A DNA stretch of 32,791 nucleotides, from the NCBI GenBank assembly GCA_964404205.1, contig CAYOJD010000019.1:1-32791 (forward strand). Reading direction: 5' to 3'. The notes beneath the pieces were generated by a model. That model was not told the DNA's origin. It made no database searches and saw only the letters and a list, made by a program, of their open reading frames with translations. This document shows, piece after piece, positions 25,987-32,791 of the stretch. Source of the DNA: CAZWBR01 sp964404205. GTDB taxonomy: Bacteria > Bacteroidota > Bacteroidia > Bacteroidales > Prolixibacteraceae. The translations under genes were made by a program, and so were the position numbers. Within the stretch, counting starts at the first letter, position 1, and every line of letters begins with the position of its first letter.

Positions 25987-25994
25987 TACCTTCG
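25987..25994 (+). promoter_or_regulatory. Candidate -7 box for gdhA
   Basis: TACCTTCG matches TAnnTTTG at 7 of 8 positions and lies 65 bp before the chosen gdhA start. A TTTG at 25954-25957 is too far upstream (29 bp) for the usual -33 spacing. Confidence 0.33.
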
Positions 25995-26059
25995 AATAAT
26001 ATTTGTTATACTTTTGAATGACGATAATGAACCATTATCAAAACCTAAAAAAACACATT

Positions 26060-27397
26060 ATGAATGCAGGTATAGATAAGTTTATGGAAGGGCTGAAAGC
26101 CCGCACACCTGGCGAAAATGAATTCCATCAGGCAGTACTCGAAGTGGTCGAAACCGTTTGGGATGTTTACGATGCCAATCCTCGTTACCAACAGGCCAAG
26201 ATTCTGGAACGGATGGTCGAACCCGAACGAGTGGTCATGTTTCGTGTACCCTGGGTAAACGACCGGGGCGAAGTGGAGATCAACCGCGGCTACCGGGTGG
26301 AGTTCAACAGCGCCTTAGGCCCTTACAAGGGGGGGCTCCGTTTTCACAAAAGCGTAAACCTCAGCATATTAAAATTTCTCGGTTTCGAGCAGACCTTTAA
26401 AAACAGCCTCACCACCCTTCCGATGGGCGGTGGTAAAGGTGGCTCCGATTTCAGTGCCAAGGGGCGCAGCGACAACGAAATCATGCGTTTCTGCCAGTCG
26501 TTTATGACTGAATTGTACCGCCATATCGGTCCGAACACCGACGTTCCGGCCGGCGATATTGGCGTAGGCGGCCGCGAGATAGGGTACCTGTTTGGCCAGT
26601 ACAAACGCATCCGCAACGAGTTTACCGGTGTACTCACTGGCAAAGGCGTGGGCTGGGGTGGTTCATTAATCCGTCCGGAAGCAACCGGATATGGGGCAGT
26701 CTATTTTGTACAGCACATGTTAAGAGAGATGGGCAAAGATATCAAAGGCCATACCTTCGGGGTTTCGGGTTTCGGCAATGTAGCCTGGGGTGCCATTAGC
26801 AAAATCAATGAGTTGGGCGGCAAAGTGGTCACCATCTCAGGCCCCGATGGCTATATTTACGACAAGGAAGGCATTACCGGCCGCAAAGTGGACTATCTGC
26901 TCGAATTGCGCGCCACCAACAACGATATTGTCGAACCTTATGCCGAAGAGTTTGGGGCAGAATTCGTTCCCAACAAAAAACCGTGGGAACGCAAAATGGA
27001 TATTGCCTTGCCTTGCGCCACCGAGAATGAACTGAACGAAGAGGATGCCAAACTACTGGTCAGCAATGGCTGTTTCCTGATTGGCGAAGTGTCGAACATG
27101 GGATGTACGGCCGGCGCAGTCAATTTCTTCATTGGCAACAAAGTGTCATTCGCACCGGGGAAAGCTGTAAATGCAGGCGGTGTAGCCGTTTCGGGCCTCG
27201 AAATGTCGCAAAACAGCATGCGCTATAACTGGACTGCCGACGAAGTCGATGCCCGTCTGCACCTGATTATGCACGATATCCACAGCACCTGTCAGAAATA
27301 TGGCAACGAGGGCGGTTACGTCAACTACGTCAAAGGGGCCAATGTGGGAGGTTTTGTCAAGGTGGCCGATGCCATGCTTGCCCAGGGAGTGGTATAA
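26060..27397 (+). CDS. gdhA: NAD(P)-dependent glutamate dehydrogenase
   Basis: This is a 445-residue hexameric-type glutamate dehydrogenase that interconverts 2-oxoglutarate plus ammonia and glutamate. The substrate-binding block PMGGGKGGSDF and the catalytic PAGDIGVGGREIG block are both intact. The Rossmann domain has VSGFGNVAWGA and the following helix. The ATG at 26060 was chosen because family members begin just before the KFMEGLKARTPGENEFHQAV region and are about 445 residues long; ATGs at 26018 and 26027 in the same frame would add 11-14 residues. Length and motifs favour the NADP-type assimilatory enzyme, but coenzyme choice cannot be fixed by eye. It is a single-gene unit with a strong terminator. 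Confidence 0.95.
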   Translation: MNAGIDKFMEGLKARTPGENEFHQAVLEVVETVWDVYDANPRYQQAKILERMVEPERVVMFRVPWVNDRGEVEINRGYRVEFNSALGPYKGGLRFHKSVNLSILKFLGFEQTFKNSLTTLPMGGGKGGSDFSAKGRSDNEIMRFCQSFMTELYRHIGPNTDVPAGDIGVGGREIGYLFGQYKRIRNEFTGVLTGKGVGWGGSLIRPEATGYGAVYFVQHMLREMGKDIKGHTFGVSGFGNVAWGAISKINELGGKVVTISGPDGYIYDKEGITGRKVDYLLELRATNNDIVEPYAEEFGAEFVPNKKPWERKMDIALPCATENELNEEDAKLLVSNGCFLIGEVSNMGCTAGAVNFFIGNKVSFAPGKAVNAGGVAVSGLEMSQNSMRYNWTADEVDARLHLIMHDIHSTCQKYGNEGGYVNYVKGANVGGFVKVADAMLAQGVV

Positions 27398-27422
27398 AAA
27401 CACTTTTCAAACCCATACGATA

Positions 27423-27456
27423 AAGGGGAAACAGCAATGTTTCCCCTTATATTTTA
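27423..27456 (+). terminator. Intrinsic terminator of gdhA
   Basis: AAGGGGAAACA (27423-27433) pairs perfectly with TGTTTCCCCTT (27438-27448) over a GCAA tetraloop, followed by ATATTTTA. Confidence 0.88.
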
Positions 27457-27500
27457 TAGATAGATAACGATTATTTAACGCTGCTGAAGGATGCTCAAAG

Positions 27501-27508
27501 TATCTTTG
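27501..27508 (+). promoter_or_regulatory. Candidate -7 promoter box for tatD
   Basis: TATCTTTG is an exact TAnnTTTG match 20 bp before the tatD ATG and after the gdhA terminator, implying a very short leader. Confidence 0.45.
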
Positions 27509-27528
27509 CATGAAATTTCTCAAAAAAT

Positions 27529-28293
27529 ATGTTCGTCGACACCCACTCGCATATCTATTCGTCAGAATTTAGTCTCGATCGGGATGAAGTTATCACCAGG
27601 GCACTCCGCTCGGGTGTCGAACGTATTGTTCTCCCCAATATCGACAGTTCATCGCTGAAGCCAATGCTCGACCTCACCGATTCAGTGCCCGGCCTCTTCT
27701 ACCCGCTAATTGGGCTGCACCCTACATCGGTGAAAGAAGATTACAAAAACGAATTGCAGATACTCGAGTACTGGATGGGCAAGCGGAAATTTTATGGCGT
27801 TGGCGAAATTGGCATTGATCTTTACTGGGACAAATCGTTCTTCGATGAACAGGTCGATGCTTTCAAAACTCAGATTGGATGGGCCAAAAAGCAAAACCTT
27901 CCGGTGATTATCCATGTACGCGATTCGTTTAACGAAACATTCCAGGTACTGAAAGAGGAGTACACCCCCGGACTGAGCGGGATTTTCCATAGTTTCACCG
28001 GCACGGCCGAGCAGGCCAAAGAGGTAATTGATATGGGTTTCAAACTGGGCGCCAATGGAATTGTCACCTTTAAAAACTCGGGGCTTGACGATGTTTTTGG
28101 GCAAATCGACCTGAAACATGTAGTCATCGAGACCGATTCGCCCTGGCTGGCACCGGCGCCCCACCGCGGCAAACGCAACGAATGTGCTTACATTCAGCTG
28201 GTAGCCGAGAAATTGGCTGCCCTTCACGGGACAACGGTCAAAGAAGTGGCCACCGTGACCACCCGCAACGCACAGGAGATATTTCATTTTTAA
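27529..28293 (+). CDS. tatD: TatD-family metal-dependent hydrolase / 3'-5' DNA exonuclease
   Basis: This is a 254-residue TatD family protein, a cytoplasmic TIM-barrel nuclease with a dinuclear metal site. Metal ligands are visible in order: His6 and His8 in DTHSHIY, Glu93 in VGEIGID, a histidine in VIIHVRDS, a histidine in IFHSFTG, and Asp203 in ETDSPWLAP. The GLHPTS block is also typical. Family members process DNA 3' ends or act on D-aminoacyl-tRNA-like substrates; the precise role here is not shown. It lies 67 bp before the asparaginase gene with a separate promoter box between, so the two may or may not be cotranscribed. Confidence 0.93.
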   Translation: MFVDTHSHIYSSEFSLDRDEVITRALRSGVERIVLPNIDSSSLKPMLDLTDSVPGLFYPLIGLHPTSVKEDYKNELQILEYWMGKRKFYGVGEIGIDLYWDKSFFDEQVDAFKTQIGWAKKQNLPVIIHVRDSFNETFQVLKEEYTPGLSGIFHSFTGTAEQAKEVIDMGFKLGANGIVTFKNSGLDDVFGQIDLKHVVIETDSPWLAPAPHRGKRNECAYIQLVAEKLAALHGTTVKEVATVTTRNAQEIFHF

Positions 28294-28317
28294 ATTCAGT
28301 TATTATTGGTTCTTTTG

Positions 28318-28325
28318 TACCTTTG
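28318..28325 (+). promoter_or_regulatory. Candidate -7 promoter box for the asparaginase gene
   Basis: TACCTTTG is an exact TAnnTTTG match 35 bp before the GTG start. It lies between the arms of an inverted repeat, CTTTTG (28312-28317) and CAAAAG (28334-28339), which could be an operator or simple leader structure. Confidence 0.45.
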
Positions 28326-28360
28326 AAATCGTTCAAAAGGATTACCAAATAACAGGCAAC

Positions 28361-29395
28361 GTGACACCAGACAAACCTTCTATCCTGATTATCTATACCG
28401 GAGGCACCATAGGGATGCGCGAAGATCCCGAAACCAAAACGCTGGCGCCAATGAAATTTGAACTGTTGCAGGAAGAGATTCCCGAACTGCACAAACTGGA
28501 TTACCATATTTCTTCCATCACGTTTAACCCGCCTATCGATTCGGCCAACATGACCCCTGCCATTTGGGGACAGATTGCGCGCACCATCAAAAACAACTAT
28601 TCCAAATACGACGGTTTCGTTATCCTCCACGGTACCGACACAATGGCCTTTACGGCTTCGGCTTTAAGCTACATGTTCGAGAACCTCGACAAACCCATTA
28701 TTATGACCGGGGCTCAGCTCCCTATCGATGTGTTGCGTACCGACGGAAAGGAAAACCTGATTACCGCCGTGCAGATAGCAGCGGCGCAAAAAGAGGGCAA
28801 AGCCACTGTTCCGGAAGTGTGCATCTATTTCAGTTCGCAACTCTTCCGCGGCAACCGTACGTCGAAAGTCGACTCTGAACAGTTTAGCGCCTTCTCGTCG
28901 AACCACTATCCGCCACTGGCCACTGCCGGGGTCGATATTATTTACAATTTCGACAGGATAAATTACCCACAGCACAAAGGCATTCTCAAAATCAACACCG
29001 CTATCGACGACCGGGTAATTATCATCAAGATATTTCCGGGGATGAGCCGAATCTATTTCGAAGCGATGCTTAACCTGCCTGATATCAAGGGCATAATCTT
29101 CGAGTCGTTCGGATCGGGCAATATGCCCACCTTCCCGTGGATGCTGAATGCCATTCGTAAAGCAGCCAAAAAAGGGATAATCATGATGAATGTCTCGCAG
29201 TGCCCCGGCGGCAGGGTACAGATGGGCTATTACGAAACCAGCCTCGAACTGTTAAAGGCAGGCGTAGTGAGCGGTCAAGACATTACCATTGAAGCCGCTG
29301 TAACCAAACTAATGTATCTTTTAGGACAAAACATTTCTGTTAAAGAGGTTAAGGCACACCTTGAACAAAGCCTCAGCGGTGAAATAAAAAATTGA
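28361..29395 (+). CDS. ansA: Type I (cytoplasmic) L-asparaginase
   Basis: This is a 344-residue asparaginase that converts L-asparagine to aspartate and ammonia. The two threonine motifs are present: Thr16 in YTGGTIGM, and Thr92-Asp93 in HGTDTMAF. The MTGAQLP and SKVDSEQFSAF blocks follow. There is no signal peptide, which with the length fits the cytoplasmic type I enzyme. The start codon is GTG at 28361; no ATG fits upstream of the first catalytic motif. The gene ends 214 bp before the ExbB gene with no clear terminator. Confidence 0.93.
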   Translation: MTPDKPSILIIYTGGTIGMREDPETKTLAPMKFELLQEEIPELHKLDYHISSITFNPPIDSANMTPAIWGQIARTIKNNYSKYDGFVILHGTDTMAFTASALSYMFENLDKPIIMTGAQLPIDVLRTDGKENLITAVQIAAAQKEGKATVPEVCIYFSSQLFRGNRTSKVDSEQFSAFSSNHYPPLATAGVDIIYNFDRINYPQHKGILKINTAIDDRVIIIKIFPGMSRIYFEAMLNLPDIKGIIFESFGSGNMPTFPWMLNAIRKAAKKGIIMMNVSQCPGGRVQMGYYETSLELLKAGVVSGQDITIEAAVTKLMYLLGQNISVKEVKAHLEQSLSGEIKN

Positions 29396-29477
29396 GTTGT
29401 TTTGTATTATTGCATTTTTTTGTATTTTTCGCACTCCAATTTTACGCCGTGTTCATTCATGGTATAGAATAAAGATA

Positions 29478-29485
29478 TATATTTG
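29478..29485 (+). promoter_or_regulatory. Candidate -7 promoter box for the ExbB/ExbD operon
   Basis: TATATTTG is an exact TAnnTTTG match 124 bp before the ExbB start. The implied long leader contains a small AACCC/GGGTT hairpin at 29497-29514. Confidence 0.4.
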
Positions 29486-29609
29486 GACGATTTTTGAACC
29501 CCCTCGTTCGGGTTACATGAATCATTAGAAATGAGTTTATTGCAAACAATATAAAGTAAACTGAAACAATAGTAAAAACAATTTATTAATCAAAAATTCA
29601 AAACCAGTT

Positions 29610-30407
29610 ATGAAAAAGCTATTTGCGCTAATTGCAGTTTTTGGGATGCTTAGTTTTGGTGCCGCACAAGTGACCAAGGCTCAGGAGCAAAAACCAGCTA
29701 CCGAGCAAGCTAAAGCTAAAGATTTAACCGCTGACCCAGTTGAAACAGCCGCTGCTCAGGCTGAAGCCAACAAATCATTGCACAGTGCCCTCAAACAAAA
29801 ATTTATTGAAGGTGGCCCTGGCTTTATGGCTTCAATCCTTTTGTGCTTGATTTTCGGTTTAGCCGTAAGTATTGAAAGGGTTATCTATTTGAACATGGCT
29901 ACAACCAACACCAAGAAACTGTTGGCTAACGTAGAAGATGCATTGAACAACGGTGGCGTTGAAGCAGCGAAAGAAGTATGCCGCAACACCCGTGGCCCGG
30001 TAGCATCAATTTTCTACCAAGGCCTTGACAGATACCACGAAGGTTTGGATGTAGTTGAAAAATCAATCGTTTCTTATGGTGGTGTTCAGACTGGTTTGCT
30101 CGAAAAAGGTTTGAGCTGGATTGGTCTTTGTATCGCTTTGGGTCCGATGCTCGGATTCTTGGGAACAGTAATTGGTCTTGTTGTAGCATTCGATGCTATC
30201 GAAGTTGCCGGTGACATCAGCCCTACCCTCGTAGCAGGTGGTATGAAAATCGCGTTGATTACAACCGTATTCGGTTTGATCGTAGCTATGATTCTTCAGG
30301 TATTTTACAACTACTTCCTGGTGAAGATCGATAGCATTACCAACAACATGGAAGATGCTTCTATCTCATTGATGGACTTGTTGGTAAAACACAACCTGAA
30401 GAAATAA
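29610..30407 (+). CDS. exbB: ExbB/TolQ/MotA-family proton channel subunit
   Basis: This 265-residue inner-membrane protein pairs with ExbD to harness the proton gradient for TonB-dependent outer-membrane transport. It begins with a signal-like hydrophobic stretch (1-24), then an Ala/Glu/Lys-rich linker (25-65) typical of Bacteroidota ExbB. TM1 lies at about 72-89, a cytoplasmic region at 95-170, and TM2 and TM3 at about 172-195 and 210-235. The LGFLGTVIGLVVAFDAI segment is the family signature. Three genes follow on the same strand with gaps of 16-46 bp, consistent with one operon. A TolQ role in envelope integrity is possible, but two adjacent ExbD genes favour the TonB system. Confidence 0.9.
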   Translation: MKKLFALIAVFGMLSFGAAQVTKAQEQKPATEQAKAKDLTADPVETAAAQAEANKSLHSALKQKFIEGGPGFMASILLCLIFGLAVSIERVIYLNMATTNTKKLLANVEDALNNGGVEAAKEVCRNTRGPVASIFYQGLDRYHEGLDVVEKSIVSYGGVQTGLLEKGLSWIGLCIALGPMLGFLGTVIGLVVAFDAIEVAGDISPTLVAGGMKIALITTVFGLIVAMILQVFYNYFLVKIDSITNNMEDASISLMDLLVKHNLKK

Positions 30408-30429
30408 TTACCTTTAAAATTATACTCCC

Positions 30430-30882
30430 ATGAGTACCAAAGTAATCAAATATTTAAATATTGGCCTTGGGATTGTTCTTGGCATTTCGGTCCTTCTTAT
30501 CCTCAATTTGTTATCAAATATGGATAATACGGCCCAATTGGCCTCGTCCCTCGATAGCAATTTCTACTGGACATATCTCCTGTTGGGAATTGGAGCCGCT
30601 GCGATTCTGATTTACTCACTGATTCAGACATTCTCATCTGTCGAAACAACCAAAAAGAGCCTTATACCTGTAGGAGCTCTTCTTGTTGTATTTCTTTTGG
30701 CTTATATGATGTCATCATCTGCAATACCCCAGTTTTACGGAGCTCAGAAAATGGTTGAAGAAGGAACCCTGACACCAGGCGTTTCTAAAATGGTGGATAC
30801 GGGTCTGTATTCAGTATACATTATGGCTACAATTTCAATCATTGCGTTAGTTTACTCTTCTGTAGCACGTTTCTGGAAGTAA
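30430..30882 (+). CDS. Small four-helix membrane protein of the ExbB/ExbD operon, function unknown
   Basis: This 150-residue protein has four predicted membrane segments at about residues 10-29, 46-66, 77-96 and 125-146, and no recognisable enzymatic motif. It sits between ExbB (22 bp upstream) and the first ExbD (46 bp downstream). Small membrane proteins in this place are usual in Bacteroidota exbB-exbD loci, so it probably assembles with or regulates the proton channel. That role is inferred from position only. Confidence 0.82.
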   Translation: MSTKVIKYLNIGLGIVLGISVLLILNLLSNMDNTAQLASSLDSNFYWTYLLLGIGAAAILIYSLIQTFSSVETTKKSLIPVGALLVVFLLAYMMSSSAIPQFYGAQKMVEEGTLTPGVSKMVDTGLYSVYIMATISIIALVYSSVARFWK

Positions 30883-30928
30883 TTTTCAAACCTAAAGGGT
30901 TAACAAAACCTTTTAAAAAAATAGCACG

Positions 30929-31513
30929 ATGGGAAAAAAAGTTCCTGAAATACCAAATGCTTCGATGGCCGACATCGCCTTCATGATCCTTATCTTCTTC
31001 CTTGTGACTACCACGATGGACGTTGACTCAGGATTGGAAAGACGTTTGCCTCCGCCGGCTGATCCCAATCAACAAGTTGACACTCAAACCAATGTAAAAG
31101 AACGAAATATTTTCGTGGTTTTGGTTAATGCTCAGGATCAGATATTGTGCGAGAACGAGTTCATCAATGTCAAAAATTTGAGGGAAAAAGCGAAAGAGTT
31201 CTTGGCTAACCCCAATAACCTTGAAACTTTACCTGAAAAGGAAGTTAAAGATGTAGCGTTTTTTGGGGCAACTGAAGTCTGTAAAAACGCGGTAATCTCT
31301 CTCCGTAACGACTTCGGTACCACATATAAGACCTATCTGCTGGTGCAGAATGAGCTTGTAGCAGCGGTAAACGAACTTCGCGACGAAAAGGCCATGCAGA
31401 AATGGAGTAAGAAGTTTAGCGATCTTACTATCGAACAGCAGGATGCCATCAAAGAGATCTATCCGCAGAAGATATCTGAAGCCGAACCCAAACAGGTTGG
31501 CGTAAAAAAATAA
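30929..31513 (+). CDS. exbD: ExbD/TolR-family protein (first of two)
   Basis: This 194-residue single-span inner-membrane protein has its membrane helix at about residues 13-32. The proton-carrying Asp15 lies in SMADIAFMILIFFLVTTTM, as in the ExbD family. The periplasmic part (33-194) has the short RLPPPADPNQQ neck followed by the ExbD-type domain, and is longer than E. coli ExbD (about 141 residues). It acts with ExbB to energise TonB. A second, shorter ExbD follows 16 bp downstream. Confidence 0.91.
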   Translation: MGKKVPEIPNASMADIAFMILIFFLVTTTMDVDSGLERRLPPPADPNQQVDTQTNVKERNIFVVLVNAQDQILCENEFINVKNLREKAKEFLANPNNLETLPEKEVKDVAFFGATEVCKNAVISLRNDFGTTYKTYLLVQNELVAAVNELRDEKAMQKWSKKFSDLTIEQQDAIKEIYPQKISEAEPKQVGVKK

Positions 31514-31515
31514 TT

Positions 31516-31521
31516 AGGAGG
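31516..31521 (+). promoter_or_regulatory. Strong Shine-Dalgarno sequence before the second ExbD gene
   Basis: AGGAGG lies 8 nt before the ATG at 31530. A consensus ribosome-binding site is unusual in Bacteroidota, where most genes in this window have none, so translation of this ExbD may be set separately from its neighbours. Confidence 0.75.
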
Positions 31522-31529
31522 ATAAAGTA

Positions 31530-32006
31530 ATGTCAAGATTTAAAAAAGACGACTATACCAGGGAATGTGCACAACCCTCAACAGCTTCTCTTCCTGATAT
31601 CGTATTTATGATACTCTGTTTCTTCATGGTGACCACCTCGATGAGGGAAGTTACCCTGAAGATAAAGGTGAAGGTTCCTGAAGCTACCGAGATTAATAAA
31701 CTCGAAAAAAAGTCGCTGGTTAGCTATATCTATATTGGACAGCCTACCCCTCAGTATTCAAGAATGTTCGGTACTGAGCCACGTATTCAGCTGAACGACC
31801 AGTTTGCCAACCCAAGCGATATTCTGAACTTTATTACAGCCGAAAGAGCTGCACGTGATGAATCTGAAATTCCATCAATGGTTACTTCAATCAAAGCTGA
31901 TGAATATACCAAGATGAAGATTATCACTGAAGTGAAAGAAGAGCTGCGTAATGCACAGGCATTGCACATCAACTATTCGTCAAGGAAAATGGTTAATCCT
32001 AAATGA
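31530..32006 (+). CDS. exbD: ExbD/TolR-family protein (second of two)
   Basis: This 158-residue ExbD homolog has Asp23 in SLPDIVFMILCFFMVTTSM as the conserved membrane aspartate, an N-terminal cytoplasmic tail of about 20 residues, and a periplasmic domain from about 42 onward. It is clearly paralogous to the ExbD upstream but shorter and different in the periplasmic part, so the two probably form a mixed ExbD dimer or serve different TonB partners. A terminator follows directly and no tonB gene lies downstream. Confidence 0.91.
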   Translation: MSRFKKDDYTRECAQPSTASLPDIVFMILCFFMVTTSMREVTLKIKVKVPEATEINKLEKKSLVSYIYIGQPTPQYSRMFGTEPRIQLNDQFANPSDILNFITAERAARDESEIPSMVTSIKADEYTKMKIITEVKEELRNAQALHINYSSRKMVNPK

Positions 32007-32028
32007 TGCGTTGATTCATACCATAATG

Positions 32029-32060
32029 AAAAAAGGGTTGGCCATGGTCAACCCTTTTTT
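32029..32060 (+). terminator. Intrinsic terminator of the ExbB/ExbD operon
   Basis: AAAAAAGGGTTG (32029-32040) pairs perfectly with CAACCCTTTTTT (32049-32060) over an 8-nt loop. It closes the operon 22 bp after the last stop. Confidence 0.9.
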
Positions 32061-32088
32061 ATGCCCGAAAGGTTGACAAAAGAGCATA

Positions 32089-32124
32089 AGAAAAGCCGCT
32101 GAGAAAATTACCAGCGGCTTTTCT
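32089..32124 (-). terminator. Intrinsic terminator of aspS, probably bidirectional
   Basis: A 13-bp stem, AGAAAAGCCGCTG (32089-32101) with CAGCGGCTTTTCT (32112-32124), has an A run on one arm and a T run on the other. It can therefore act for aspS on the minus strand and as a back-up for the plus-strand operon. Confidence 0.87.
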
Positions 32125-32141
32125 TTATATTGAATAACCGT

Positions 32142-32791
32142 TTACTGCTGAGGCTTTTTCAGGTCGAGATAAAGTTCGTCGAGCTGTGCCTTGGCAATTT
32201 CGGAAGGAGAATCGATCATAACATCGCGTCCCGAATTGTTTTTGGGGAAAGCTATCACATCGCGTATGGTATCCAGTCCGGCAAACATCGAGGTTAGCCT
32301 GTCGAAGCCAAAGGCGATTCCGGCATGGGGTGGTGCCCCAAATTTAAAGGCATTCATCAGGAAGCCAAACTGGTTCTCGGCCTCTTCGGGTGTAAAGCCA
32401 AGGGTCTTGAACATTTTGGCCTGCAACCCGCTGTCGAAGATGCGAACGGAACCTCCGCCAATCTCTACCCCGTTAATCACCAGGTCGTAAGCGTTGGCAC
32501 GAACGGCACCCGGATTGCTGTCGAGCAGTGCGGTATCTTCGGGTTTCGGCGAGGTAAAGGGGTGATGCATCGCGTGAAAGCGGCTGTTCTCTTCGTTCCA
32601 CTCCAGCAACGGAAAATCGACGACCCACAACGGACGGAAGGTATCTTTATCCATCAACCCGCACTGGCGGCCCATCTCGAGGCGCAAGGCCGATAATGCC
32701 GGCAGGGTTTTGCCCTTTTCGCTGGCCAGTTCGGCCGCCTTGCTGTCGGTCAGCGTCTGGCGAATGCTGGCGGCGACTTCTTCCAGCGGTT
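32142..32791 (-). CDS. aspS: Aspartyl-tRNA synthetase, C-terminal part (5' end beyond window)
   Basis: The frame is open from the right edge to the stop at 32142 and encodes about 215 C-terminal residues of a class II synthetase that charges tRNA-Asp. Visible blocks are ALRLEMGRQCGL, WVVDFPLLEWNEE, HHPFTSP, DLVINGVEIGGGSVRI (motif 2-3 region), and GIAFGFDRL (motif 3, with the conserved Arg), then DVIAFPKN near the end. A TTG at 32687 is only an internal codon, not the start. The N-terminal anticodon-binding domain lies outside the window. Confidence 0.95.
   Translation of the reverse strand, partial: PLEEVAASIRQTLTDSKAAELASEKGKTLPALSALRLEMGRQCGLMDKDTFRPLWVVDFPLLEWNEENSRFHAMHHPFTSPKPEDTALLDSNPGAVRANAYDLVINGVEIGGGSVRIFDSGLQAKMFKTLGFTPEEAENQFGFLMNAFKFGAPPHAGIAFGFDRLTSMFAGLDTIRDVIAFPKNNSGRDVMIDSPSEIAKAQLDELYLDLKKPQQ

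Larger units (their letters stand above)
25736..26059. other. Divergent promoter region between leuS and gdhA
   Basis: This 324-bp stretch is AT-rich and holds no supported gene. An antisense frame that enters it from inside leuS is a shadow. It must contain the promoters of both flanking genes; candidate -7 boxes are listed separately. Confidence 0.6.

Noticed and set aside
29610..32006. MotA/MotB-type flagellar or gliding motor
   Set aside because: The ExbD proteins are short, with no OmpA-like peptidoglycan-binding domain, and two ExbD genes with ExbB fit the TonB system.

Overview
The window looks like part of a Bacteroidota chromosome, most likely Bacteroidales or a near relative. The grounds are four signs. 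Secreted glycoside hydrolases and esterases are dense. An ExbB–membrane protein–ExbD–ExbD cassette of the kind typical of this phylum is present. Most starts lack a Shine-Dalgarno sequence and sit behind A-rich leaders. TAnnTTTG boxes, the phylum's sigma -7 element, lie just upstream of several genes. One 100-N assembly gap is present at 22660-22759.

Region 1 (1-22.5 kb) is a carbohydrate-degradation locus entirely on the + strand. After the tail of an unknown gene (3-170) and a 459-bp AT-rich non-coding stretch come, in order: a CBM48-like/CE1 esterase; a secreted metallo-beta-lactamase-fold hydrolase; a CE1 esterase; an exported flavodoxin-like protein; a second short CE1 esterase; a lipoprotein carboxylesterase; a second CBM48-like/CE1 esterase; a GH3 beta-glucosidase; a Tat-exported carboxylesterase; a second GH3; a third, divergent GH3 lipoprotein; a GH31 alpha-xylosidase with an inserted PA14 domain; and a GH92 alpha-mannosidase. 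Genes from 1920 to about 11920 are tightly packed and look like one operon, with a strong hairpin between the first esterase and the second gene. From 14.5 kb on, each gene is followed by its own terminator, and the GH31 and GH92 genes have their own candidate promoters. All products carry Sec, lipoprotein or Tat-like export signals, so the system is periplasmic or outer-membrane attached. Six serine esterases and three exo-acting GH3 enzymes with an alpha-xylosidase suggest finishing of acylated oligosaccharides, for example xyloglucan or feruloylated/acetylated xylan fragments. No SusC/SusD pair, sensor or endo-acting enzyme is visible, so this is either one end of a larger locus or a stand-alone saccharification and de-esterification set.

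Region 2 (22.5-23.07 kb) is non-coding. It holds the assembly gap, whose two flanks are the same 55-mer, an 11-bp tandem repeat, an AT-rich palindrome and the leuS terminator.

Region 3 (23-32.8 kb) is housekeeping: leuS (-), gdhA (+), tatD (+), a type I asparaginase (+), the ExbB/ExbD proton-channel operon (+) that would power TonB-dependent import, and the 3' part of aspS (-) running off the right edge. Clear intrinsic terminators separate most of these units.
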